From Streptomyces jeddahensis (GTDB taxonomy: Bacteria > Actinomycetota > Actinomycetes > Streptomycetales > Streptomycetaceae), in assembly GCF_001642995.1 (NCBI RefSeq), contig NZ_LOHS01000096.1, positions 1 to 64,000 of the forward strand: 64,000 nt of DNA. The letters are read 5' to 3'. Below the pieces are notes generated by a model. The model had not been told where the DNA came from. It searched no databases and saw nothing but the letters and a program-made list of their open reading frames with translations. Of the stretch, positions 51,396 to 59,191 are shown one piece after another (positions within the stretch are counted from its first letter, which is position 1; every line of letters begins with the position of its first letter). The translations under genes were made by a program, and so were the position numbers.

Positions 51396-51800
51396 TCACC
51401 GGCCCTGCGCGTGCCGCGGCCCCTCCTGCTCACGGACCAGGGCATGGGCGAGTTCCTGCACCGTTTGGTAGACGGTGCCGCGGCGGAGCCGCTCCACCGG
51501 CTCGATCAGCGCGTCGGGCGCGTGCCGCTTGCGCAGCATGCGCGCCAGGCGGGCGGAGTCGGCCGGGAAGGCGGAGCGTCCCAGATGCCGTGCCAGCTCG
51601 TAGCGCATGACGGCCACCGGCTCCGGTGAACGGCTCGGCGTCACGGGTCCGTTGACGACCTCCGGGTCGTCGTCGGCGGTCGGTTCCGGGTCGTTCCACT
51701 CCTCGGTCCTGGTGGGGTGCCACGTCCTGAGCCGCCCCTGTAGTTCGTGCTTCATCTCCTCGTCCTTGTGGACGCTGAGCCGGTCGCTGCCTCGCTGCAT
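51396..51800 (-). CDS. DUF2795-domain protein
   Basis: 134 residues. Charged N-terminus (KDEEMKHELQGRLRTWHPTR), then from about residue 65 RYELARHLGRSAFPADSARL and DALIEPVERLRRGTVYQTVQEL, the DUF2795 fold common in actinobacteria. ATG 51800 has GGAGGG 6 nt upstream and a SigB-type promoter 36 nt further up. Role unknown; probably stress related by context. Confidence 0.8.
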   Translation of the reverse strand: MQRGSDRLSVHKDEEMKHELQGRLRTWHPTRTEEWNDPEPTADDDPEVVNGPVTPSRSPEPVAVMRYELARHLGRSAFPADSARLARMLRKRHAPDALIEPVERLRRGTVYQTVQELAHALVREQEGPRHAQGR

Positions 51801-51835
51801 CGTTCCCTCCAGTTGCTCGGGGAAGTCGTCTACGA

Positions 51836-51860
51836 GTACCCGGCCGGCCCTCGTCGACAC
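51836..51860 (-). promoter_or_regulatory. SigB-type promoter of the DUF2795 gene
   Basis: Minus strand GTGTC (51860-51856), 14 nt, GGGTAC (51841-51836). Identical elements and spacing to 49940-49964. Leader about 29 nt. Confidence 0.55.
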
Positions 51861-51995
51861 GCGCCCGGGCTTCTCCCGCAACCGTGGTTTGCCTTGCGGC
51901 CACTGGGAGACCCGGCCTGAACACCCCACGCACGGAAACACCCCGCGCAACCACTCTCGGGACCATCCGGGACCAACGGGGAAGGGGGCACGGCC

Positions 51996-52139
51996 ATGAT
52001 GGTGCTCACAGTGATCATTCCGGTGCTGATGCTGGGGGCGGTCCTGGCGCTCGGCCGGTACGAGGAGTGGATCCTGCCACCAGCCGAGGAGCCGGAGCAG
52101 CAGCCCCACGCCGCCGTATCGAGCCCGTCCGGCGTCTGA
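51996..52139 (+). CDS. Small single-span membrane peptide
   Basis: 47 residues: MMVLTVIIPVLMLGAVLALG forms one membrane helix, followed by RYEEWILPPAEEPEQQ and a short tail. GGGGAAGGGGG lies about 8-14 nt upstream. The codon pattern is normal for the genome. Divergent from the DUF2795 gene, so the 195-bp gap holds both promoters. Function unknown. Confidence 0.6.
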   Translation: MMVLTVIIPVLMLGAVLALGRYEEWILPPAEEPEQQPHAAVSSPSGV

Positions 52140-52205
52140 GGACGAGCCCGAACGGCGACGTGCAGGTGCGCAGTGCTGCCGGGGGTCCTCGCAAGCGCAG
52201 TGCTG

Positions 52206-52233
52206 CCGGGGCCCCTCGGCGCGAGGGCCCCCG
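52206..52233. terminator. Imperfect hairpin between convergent genes
   Basis: CGGGGCCCCTCG and CGAGGGCCCCCG around GCG: 12-bp arms with one mismatch. A direct repeat GCGCAGTGCTGCCGGGG occurs twice just before it (from 52168 and 52195). Confidence 0.5.
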
Positions 52234-52312
52234 GCGGTGGCCACGGAGAGGGCCCTGGCGGGGCCGCGGGAACGGCGCTGAATAGTTCAGCAGCGCAGCG
52301 AACTGTTCATGG

Positions 52313-54109
52313 TCAGCGCGGCCTGCCGCCCCCCGGCAGAAACTCCTGCACCTTCGCCTTCAGCCCTTGCCGCAGCACCGACATCCGCCCCGCGTCGCCC
52401 TTGAGGAGCGACGCGGCCGTCGCCTCCAGCTGCTCCCACGTCGCATGCGGCGGAATCGGCGGCACCGACGGATCCGTCAGGAACTCGATCACCGCCGGGC
52501 CCTCGGCCTCGAGGCCCGCGCGCCAGCCCGCCTCCACGTCCCCGGGCTTCTCGACCCGGACGCCGGTCAGCCCGATCGACCGCGCGAACGCCGCGTACGG
52601 CACATCCGGCAGCTCCTGCGACGGCAGGAACGACGGGGCGCCGCCCATGGCGCGCAGCTCCCAGGTCACCTGATTCAGGTCCTGGTTGTTCCAGACCCCG
52701 ATGACCAGCCGCGGATCCTCCCACTGATGCCGGTACTTGGCCGCCGTGATCAGCTCCGCCAGGCCGTTCATCTGCATCGCACCGTCTCCGACCAGCGCGA
52801 TCGCGGGCCGGTCCGGATGCGCGAACTTCGCGCCGATCGCATACGGCACCCCGCAACCCATCGTGGCGAGCGTCCCGGAGAGAGACGAGCGCATCTCGCC
52901 CCGCATGGTCAGATGCCGGGCGTACCAGTTGGCGACCGACCCCGAGTCGGACGTGATGATCGCGTTGTCCGGGAGCATCGGGTCCAGGGCCCGCGCCACG
53001 TACTCGGGATTCACCGGGTCCGCCGACAGGCCCGCGCGCCGCTCCATCACCTCACGCCACCGCGCGACACCCGCGCAGATCTCGTCGAACCACTCGCGTC
53101 CGCGGTCCCTGTCAAGGAGCGGGATCAGCCGCTGCAGCGTGGCCTTCGCGTCGCCGACGAGATTCACCTCGTACGGATAGCGCATCCCGACCATGTGCGG
53201 ATCGATGTCGATCTGCACGCCGCGCGCCGTGCCGAACTCCGGCAGGAACTGCGAGTAGGGGAACGACGAGCCGATCGTGAGGAGCGTGTCGCAGTCGCGC
53301 ATCAGCTCGTACGAGGGGCGGGTGCCGAGCAGGCCGATCGCGCCCGTGACGTAAGGGAGTTCGTCGCTCAGCGCGTCCTTGCCCAGCAGAGCCTTCGCGA
53401 CGCCCGCGCCGAGCAGCTCGGCGATCTCCTCGACCTCGGCCCGCGCCCCCGCCGCGCCCTGGCCGATCAGGATCGCCGCCTTGTCGCCGGCGTTCAGCAC
53501 CTCCGCGGCCCGCTCCAGCGAGGTCTGGGACGGCAGCGCCGTCCAGCCGCTGCGGTCGAGGCTCGAGGGCACCATCTTGAACTCGTGCGTGGGCGGCGAG
53601 TACTCCAGCTCCTGCACATCGCCCGGGATGATCACGGCGGTGGGGCAGCGGCGCGCGTATGCGGTGCGGATCGCCCGGTCCAGGACGTTCGGCAGCTGCT
53701 CGGGCACCGTCACCGTCTCCACGAAATCGGAGGCGACGTCCTTGAAGAGCGTGTGCAGATCGACCTCCTGCTGGTACGAGCCGCCCATCGCGCTGCGGTG
53801 GGTCTGCCCGACGATCGCCAGCACCGGCACGTGGTCGAGCTTGGCGTCGTACAGGCCGTTGAGGAGGTGGATCGCGCCCGGCCCGGACGTGGCCGCGCAC
53901 ACCCCCAGCCGGTGGCCGAACTTCGCATAGCCGACCGCCTCGAACGCGGACATCTCCTCGTGCCGCGACTGGATGAAGCGTGGCTGGTCCTCGGCCCGGC
54001 CCCAGGCGGCGAGCAGGCCGTTGATGCCGTCCCCGGGATACCCGAAGACGTGCTCCACACCCCACTCGCGCAGCCTGGCGAGGATGTGATCGGCGACCGT
54101 GGTGCTCAT
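52313..54109 (-). CDS. ThDP-dependent pyruvate oxidase/dehydrogenase-like enzyme
   Basis: 598 residues, similar to PoxB-type pyruvate:quinone dehydrogenases and acetolactate synthase. N-terminal ThDP domain VEHVFGYPGDGINGLLAAW with catalytic Glu in SRHEEMSAFEA, a middle FAD-type domain, and the C-terminal ThDP motif LVGDGAMQMNGLAEL ending with NNQDLNQVTWE. ATG 54109 has GGAGGTCTCC upstream. PoxB would turn pyruvate into acetate and CO2 in stationary phase; exact substrate not certain. Confidence 0.88.
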   Translation of the reverse strand: MSTTVADHILARLREWGVEHVFGYPGDGINGLLAAWGRAEDQPRFIQSRHEEMSAFEAVGYAKFGHRLGVCAATSGPGAIHLLNGLYDAKLDHVPVLAIVGQTHRSAMGGSYQQEVDLHTLFKDVASDFVETVTVPEQLPNVLDRAIRTAYARRCPTAVIIPGDVQELEYSPPTHEFKMVPSSLDRSGWTALPSQTSLERAAEVLNAGDKAAILIGQGAAGARAEVEEIAELLGAGVAKALLGKDALSDELPYVTGAIGLLGTRPSYELMRDCDTLLTIGSSFPYSQFLPEFGTARGVQIDIDPHMVGMRYPYEVNLVGDAKATLQRLIPLLDRDRGREWFDEICAGVARWREVMERRAGLSADPVNPEYVARALDPMLPDNAIITSDSGSVANWYARHLTMRGEMRSSLSGTLATMGCGVPYAIGAKFAHPDRPAIALVGDGAMQMNGLAELITAAKYRHQWEDPRLVIGVWNNQDLNQVTWELRAMGGAPSFLPSQELPDVPYAAFARSIGLTGVRVEKPGDVEAGWRAGLEAEGPAVIEFLTDPSVPPIPPHATWEQLEATAASLLKGDAGRMSVLRQGLKAKVQEFLPGGGRPR

Positions 54110-54392
54110 GAGGAGACCTCCCGGAACGGGGCGTGGACGGACGGTGAGACCACGGCAGCGGGTCACCACGGGGTCCGCGCGGAAACCTCGGCGTTCCGCG
54201 CCGGCTCGTGTTTGCGTCCTCCGCGTAGGGGCAGGCGCAGGTCAGTGCTTCGGACCGGAGGCACGTCCGTGGGAGACCCGGTGATCAGGAAAATGGTCAT
54301 TCGCCCCGGGTGTGCCCCGCGCGGCTCGAATGCTCTCCCACGGTGACCGGCTACATCGCAGGCACGCACCTTCTAGGGAGCGCGACGCAACC

Positions 54393-55190
54393 ATGCGAAC
54401 CCAGGCACAAGCGAAGAAGCAGCACCCGCACGACGACGCACCCGACACCACAGAAGCCTTCCGCAAGCTCGCCGAGCTGCCCGACGGGCCTGAGCGCGAC
54501 GCACTGCGCCAGGAGATCGTCGAGGCCTGGCTCCCCATGTCCGAACGGCTCGCCGGACGGTTCCGCGGGCGCGGCGAGTCCCTGGAGGATCTGCGCCAGG
54601 TCGCCGCGCTGGGGCTCGTCAAGGCGGTCGACCGGTACGACCCGGCACGCGGCTCCGCGTTCGAGAGCTACGCCGTGCCCACCGTCACCGGTGAGATCAA
54701 GCGGCACTTCCGCGACCACATGTGGACCCTGCACGTGCCGCGCCGCGTCCAGGACCTCCGCAACCGGGTCCGCTTCGCCTGCCAGGACCTGTCGCAGTCC
54801 GTCTCCGGACGGATGCCCACCGTCGCTGAGATCGCCGAGCACGCCCATATGAGCCACGAGGACGTGCTGGTCGGCCTGGAGGCGCTGGAGAGCTTCACCG
54901 CGCTCTCCCTGGACGCCGAACTGCCGGGCAGCGAGGACGGATACGCGCTGCGCGACGCGCTCGGCGCGCCTGACCCGGCGCTCGACGTGGTGATCGACCG
55001 CGAGGCCGTCAAGCCGCGTCTGCAGCAGCTGCCCGAGCGGGAGCGCACGATCCTCTACATGCGGTTCTTCGGCGACATGACGCAGAGCCGCATCGCCGAG
55101 CAGCTCGGCATCTCCCAGATGCACGTGTCGCGGCTGATCAGCCGCTGCTGCGAGAAGATGCGCGACCAGGTCCTGAGCGAGGCGGCGTAA
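54393..55190 (+). CDS. SigB/SigF-family RNA polymerase sigma factor
   Basis: 265 residues. Region 2: SLEDLRQVAALGLVKAVDRYDP and FESYAVPTVTGEIKRHFRDH; region 3: RMPTVAEIAEHAHMSHEDVL; region 4 helix-turn-helix: LPERERTILYMRFFGDMTQS and IAEQLGISQMHVSRLISRC. This is the general/osmotic stress and differentiation group of Streptomyces. No anti-sigma or anti-anti-sigma gene adjoins. ATG 54393; GGGAG is 13 nt upstream, so a longer leader or alternative start is possible. May drive the SigB-type promoters in this window. Confidence 0.93.
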   Translation: MRTQAQAKKQHPHDDAPDTTEAFRKLAELPDGPERDALRQEIVEAWLPMSERLAGRFRGRGESLEDLRQVAALGLVKAVDRYDPARGSAFESYAVPTVTGEIKRHFRDHMWTLHVPRRVQDLRNRVRFACQDLSQSVSGRMPTVAEIAEHAHMSHEDVLVGLEALESFTALSLDAELPGSEDGYALRDALGAPDPALDVVIDREAVKPRLQQLPERERTILYMRFFGDMTQSRIAEQLGISQMHVSRLISRCCEKMRDQVLSEAA

Positions 55191-55217
55191 TCGCCCACCC
55201 GTACACGTACGAGTGGC

Positions 55218-55253
55218 ACGGCCTGTGCGCACCGTCCGGTGCGCACAGGCCGT
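55218..55253. terminator. Strong bidirectional terminator, perfect 17-bp stem
   Basis: ACGGCCTGTGCGCACCG (55218-55234) and its exact complement (55237-55253). It separates the convergent sigma factor and PAS-GAF genes and covers the first base of the latter's stop codon. Confidence 0.9.
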
Positions 55254-56398
55254 CACCCCTCGCGGCGCATCGCGAGGGCGATGTGGCGCGACATCATGTC
55301 GATCGCCTTCGCCTCGGCCAGCGAGAACGCCAGCCGCGCACCTGTCCTGAAGAGGGTGAGCACTCCCTGCACCGCCCCGCCCGTGCCCGTGGCGAGCGGC
55401 ACGCACAGGAGCGACGTCACATCGGCACGTACGAGGACGGGGGCACCGGTCGTGTCCCGGCCGAACGCCTCCGGATCCTCCGGACGCACCTGCAGGGCCG
55501 CGGACCCGCCGCGTGCCGCTTCGACGACGAGGGGGCACGCGGCGGGGTCCTGCTCCGCGACGGCCTCGATGTCCGCGCCCGGAGGGCCCAGCACCGTCGT
55601 ACGCGTCAGACGCTCCGCGCCCGCGTCGGCCACCACCCAGTCGGCGAACCGTCCGTTCAGGACCCCGGCCGCCCGCTCCAGCGCCCCGGCCCGGTCCCCG
55701 GGCGGGGCGGACAGCAAGGCCGTGGCCATGGCGTCCACCAGGTCCATCAGTGCCGCGTGCCGCGTCGTCTCGGCGAGATCGGGCACCGCGCCCGAGCGCG
55801 GCGAGCCGCCGGGCCTGGCAGGCCGGCCGCCGGCTGCCGGTTGCAGGACGACGAGGACCGCGGTCCGCGGTTCCGAGCTCGGCCGCAACGCGGTGAGCGA
55901 CGCACGGACCGGTACGGCAGGGCGCTGCTGCAGATGAACGGTGAGGCTGCGGTCCCCGTCGCCCCGCGCCACGGCCGCCGCCTGGGACCGGAACGCGGCC
56001 CGGTCGGCCTGCGCGAGGAATCCGGTGAGCGGGCGGCCGGTCGCGTATCCGGCGCGGACACCCGTGAACTCCGTCGCCGCGACGTTCAGCCGGCGTACGA
56101 CCGTCTCCCGGTCCACGAGCGCCACCGGCAGCGGAAACCGCTGGAAGACCGCCCGGAGCAACTGCTGTTCCTCACGATCGTTGGACGGACGGCTGCCGAC
56201 GGAAGCGCCTGCGGAACCACCGGCGGCGAGCCGCTCGTACCACGGCCACAGCTGGTCGGCGACGTGGTCGAGCTCGAAGATCGCCGCGTCGAGGACCGGC
56301 GGCAGCTCGTTTGCCGGGACGGAGCGGGCCGCCTTCAGCTCCGCGACGCGGCGCACGAAATCCGCGAGCTCCTCACCGAACGCGTCCGTCTGAGCCAT
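55253..56398 (-). CDS. PAS-GAF domain protein
   Basis: 381 residues from ATG 56398. Segment 1-90 is helical; residues 90-180 form a PAS domain (AVFQRFPLPVALVDRETVVRRLNVAATEF in parts); residues 215-375 a GAF domain (LMDLVDAMATALLSAPPGDRA onward, ending LAFSLAEAKAIDMMSRHIALAMRR). No kinase or phosphatase output is attached, so it may act by protein contact. Divergent from the ANTAR gene. Sensor ligand unknown. Confidence 0.82.
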   Translation of the reverse strand: MAQTDAFGEELADFVRRVAELKAARSVPANELPPVLDAAIFELDHVADQLWPWYERLAAGGSAGASVGSRPSNDREEQQLLRAVFQRFPLPVALVDRETVVRRLNVAATEFTGVRAGYATGRPLTGFLAQADRAAFRSQAAAVARGDGDRSLTVHLQQRPAVPVRASLTALRPSSEPRTAVLVVLQPAAGGRPARPGGSPRSGAVPDLAETTRHAALMDLVDAMATALLSAPPGDRAGALERAAGVLNGRFADWVVADAGAERLTRTTVLGPPGADIEAVAEQDPAACPLVVEAARGGSAALQVRPEDPEAFGRDTTGAPVLVRADVTSLLCVPLATGTGGAVQGVLTLFRTGARLAFSLAEAKAIDMMSRHIALAMRREG

Positions 56399-56636
56399 GC
56401 GAAGAACGTATCCCGTGGAGCACGCGCCCGGGGAGGCGACGGGAGTCCCGGCCGTGTGTTTTCCGCCGTGTTTCCCGCTGGGTTCGTCCGGGCAGCCGCA
56501 GCGTGAGCCGGGCACCACCGTCGAGAAGAGACAGCCGAGAAGAGACATCAGCACGAGAGCACGAGAGCAGGAGAAGCAAGACAGCACGCGAGCAGGCGAG
56601 GCAGGAGCGAGCGTGACCACGGAGGAGGTCTATGGC

Positions 56637-57344
56637 ATGACGGAATCCGAATTCCTCGGACCGGAGTCCCCGGAATCCGCCCTTCCGGGGCGAAGGCTCT
56701 CGGAGCTGGCAGAGCAGGCGGCTCGCTGCACCGCCGCCTGCTGCGGTGCCGGTACGACGGCGTCCGACGGCGGTTCCGAGCGGCCCGCCGCGGTGACCCA
56801 TCCCGACCTGGCCGGGCTCGTCGCCGTACAGCTGCGCTCCGGCGAGGGACCGATACCGGCCGCGGAGGAGCGCGGCGAGCCGGTCGGGGCCGGGGACCTG
56901 CTGAACGAACGGCGGTGGCCCGAATACCGCGCCGTGGCTCTCGACTCCGGTGTGCGCGCCTGCGTGACGCTGCCGTTCCGGCGCCCCCATCTCACCGTCA
57001 CGCTCAGCCTGTACAGCTTCCGCCCCGGTGCTCTGGAAGGGGCCGCGCGCGGTCCCGCCCAGGCACTCGGTGATCTCGCCGCGACCTGCCTCGTACGCGA
57101 CCGCTCGTACCGGGCGGCACTCACGGAGGTCGACCACCTCGGTGCCGCCCTGCGTGCGCGTCCCCTGGTCGACCAGGCCTGCGGCATCGTCATGCACGTG
57201 CTGGGCTGCGACGCCGACGCAGCCTTCGCGATCCTCAAGCGGATCTCCCAGGGCACCAACCGCAAACTCTCCGATGTCGCGTCCGGCCTCGTGGACACCC
57301 GCGGCCGGGGACTCGAGAGGGAACTGGCGTCGCTGGCCGGCTGA
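56637..57344 (+). CDS. GAF-ANTAR RNA-binding regulator
   Basis: 235 residues. N-terminal GAF-like part with ACVTLPFRRPHLTVTLSLYS; C-terminal ANTAR helical domain: ALRARPLVDQACGIVMHVLG then DADAAFAILKRISQGTNRKL. ANTAR proteins bind hairpin pairs in nascent RNA and stop termination. ATG 56637 has GGAGGAGG 8 nt upstream; GTG 56613 is also possible. Probably paired with the divergent PAS-GAF sensor. Confidence 0.88.
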   Translation: MTESEFLGPESPESALPGRRLSELAEQAARCTAACCGAGTTASDGGSERPAAVTHPDLAGLVAVQLRSGEGPIPAAEERGEPVGAGDLLNERRWPEYRAVALDSGVRACVTLPFRRPHLTVTLSLYSFRPGALEGAARGPAQALGDLAATCLVRDRSYRAALTEVDHLGAALRARPLVDQACGIVMHVLGCDADAAFAILKRISQGTNRKLSDVASGLVDTRGRGLERELASLAG

Positions 57345-57535
57345 GCAGGTCGGGCGGCGTCCGCTGCGCGGCAGCGCCACGAAGGGCGCGGGGCGGCCTG
57401 CTCGTCACACGGCTGGCTTCGCGGGTAGCGCGAATGGGGTACGGCCGCGCGCGCATCGCCGGTGGGCGGGCTGTGATGGGGTGCGGGGCACGGACCCGCC
57501 GTGCCTGCCGCGACGCCGGCCGAAGGAGCCCGCTC

Positions 57536-58873
57536 ATGCGTACTGCCCGCGCCCTCGCCGCCACCGTCCTGGCCTCGGCCGCCGTGGCCGGCGCCGGGCC
57601 CGTCGCCCATGCGGTGGCCGCTGCGGCGTACGGGGTGGGGGATGCGGGGGCCGCTGTGTCCGACGGGGGTTCGGAGCAGAGCGGCGGGTCGCAGGAGCCT
57701 TCTCGTCAGGGGCAGTTGGAGGGGGTGACGGAGTCCGTACAGCCCCAGGGTGGTCTGAAGGAGCCCGGGGCGCCGGAGGGATCCCAGCGGCTGGAGTCGC
57801 CTGGTACCCGGCAGGACGCCGAGGGCCGGCAGGAGGCCGACGATCGGCAGGACGCCGACGGCCGGAAGGACGCCGAAGGGCGGCAGGACTCTGCCGCCCC
57901 AGAAGAGACCGCTCTCGAAGGGACCGCCGCCGAGCGAGAACCGGCGGCGCCGGAGGAGCCTGGTGGTGGCAGAGACCCCGCGGCATCGAAGAAGCCTGGT
58001 GAGGAGAGGGATTCTGCCGCCGCCGAGGAACCCGGTGGCCGTAAGGAGCCGGCGAGCCCGAAGGCCCCCGACTCCGCCGCCCCCGAAGGCCCTGACGACG
58101 TGGGGCAAGGAATCCCTGACGATGTGGGGCAGCCTCCGGGCCCGAGCGAGCCCCTGGGCCCGGACCAGCCTGCGGGCCCGAGCGAGCCCCTGGGCCCGGA
58201 CCAGCCCCTGGGCCCGGACCAGCCTCGGGGCTCGAGCGAGCCCCTGGACCCGGACCTGCCCCCGGGCCCGGACGAACCCCCAGGCCGGGACGCGTCAGAG
58301 GAACCGGGCGGTGCATCGGCGTCGGCCGGTCACACGCAGCAAGGGAACCAAGGAGACTCGGCCGCGGAGGGCGCGGAGGCCGCGGACGTCGAGCCGAAGC
58401 GGGTGGCGCCCGGTGGATCGGTCGCCATCTCGGTCTCCTGCGACCCGGGCGGGGGCACACCGCCCGAGACCATCACCGCGACGTCGCGCGCCTTCGAGCA
58501 GGGCAAGGTCCAGCTGCGCCGGGTGCAGGGCGACGACGGCGCCGTCGCGGCCGCCGCCTACCGCGGCACCGCCCGTATCCCGGCGACGGGATCCTCCGAA
58601 GGCGGGTCCGACGCGTCCGGCCGGGCCTCCGAGTGGGGTGTGGACGGCGACTGTCCGGGCGGCAAGCAGTGGTCCGCGTCCTTCACCGTCGCGGACGGCG
58701 CCGACGCCGACGCCGGCACCGACTCCAACGTGCCGCGCGGCGTACACGCCGGCGACGGCGGCAGCTTCGCGGGATCCCCCGCGGCGATGATCAGCGGTGG
58801 TGTTCTGATCGCGGGCGCGGTCGGTGCCGGTGTCTACCGGGTGTACCGCAGGGAAGGGGCCGAGGACTGCTGA
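57536..58873 (+). CDS. Secreted repeat-rich surface protein
   Basis: 445 residues: signal peptide MRTARALAATVLASAAVAGA with cleavage likely after AHA; acidic repeats RQDAEGR/DRQDADGR/KDAEGR (about 92-118) and EEPGG units; Pro-rich repeats GPSEPLGPDQP[A/L] (202-250); then a beta domain with two Cys (VAISVSCDPGGGTPPETITATS and DGDCPGG, about 290-390); and a C-terminal membrane helix (418-433) with a basic end and final Cys. The core resembles small secreted Streptomyces proteins of unknown role, here with a long stalk. No sortase LPXTG motif. GAAGGAG precedes ATG. Confidence 0.75.
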   Translation: MRTARALAATVLASAAVAGAGPVAHAVAAAAYGVGDAGAAVSDGGSEQSGGSQEPSRQGQLEGVTESVQPQGGLKEPGAPEGSQRLESPGTRQDAEGRQEADDRQDADGRKDAEGRQDSAAPEETALEGTAAEREPAAPEEPGGGRDPAASKKPGEERDSAAAEEPGGRKEPASPKAPDSAAPEGPDDVGQGIPDDVGQPPGPSEPLGPDQPAGPSEPLGPDQPLGPDQPRGSSEPLDPDLPPGPDEPPGRDASEEPGGASASAGHTQQGNQGDSAAEGAEAADVEPKRVAPGGSVAISVSCDPGGGTPPETITATSRAFEQGKVQLRRVQGDDGAVAAAAYRGTARIPATGSSEGGSDASGRASEWGVDGDCPGGKQWSASFTVADGADADAGTDSNVPRGVHAGDGGSFAGSPAAMISGGVLIAGAVGAGVYRVYRREGAEDC

Positions 58874-59191
58874 TGTGGCCGACAGTCGTCGGACGGCCGA
58901 CCGGCCCCGGCAGGCCGGTCGTCGTACACGCGTGTGACAGCCGTCGGCACGTGCGCGTGGAAATGGATCAGCGGGACGCTGGGTACTGAGAGGCCATGAG
59001 GAGTCTGCGGGTCCGTATGGACGACCGTATGCACGACCGTAGGGACAGGCGGGTGGCTCTGCGTCGGAACAGGCGTCCAAAGAGCGGACCTGCAAGAACA
59101 GGCGTCCCGACGGCCGTACGGACGACGGCAGGCACAGAGACCGAACGGTGACGGGCACGGGAAGCGACACGTGACTGCACGGAGGTAGTAC
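58874..59191. other. Intergenic region, no supportable gene
   Basis: 318 bp. A 51-codon frame from ATG 58996 is Arg-rich and lacks a ribosome site, so I leave it out. GGGTAC at 58981-58986 has no fitting -35. Nothing else clear. Confidence 0.5.

Noticed and set aside
57416..57442. GCTTC-N16-GGGTAC as a SigB-type promoter of the secreted protein
   Set aside because: The -35 only meets a loose rule that is met often by chance; kept out of the regulon claim.
58996..59151. 51-codon Arg-rich frame
   Set aside because: No ribosome binding site, no clear folding pattern, and a composition expected by chance here.
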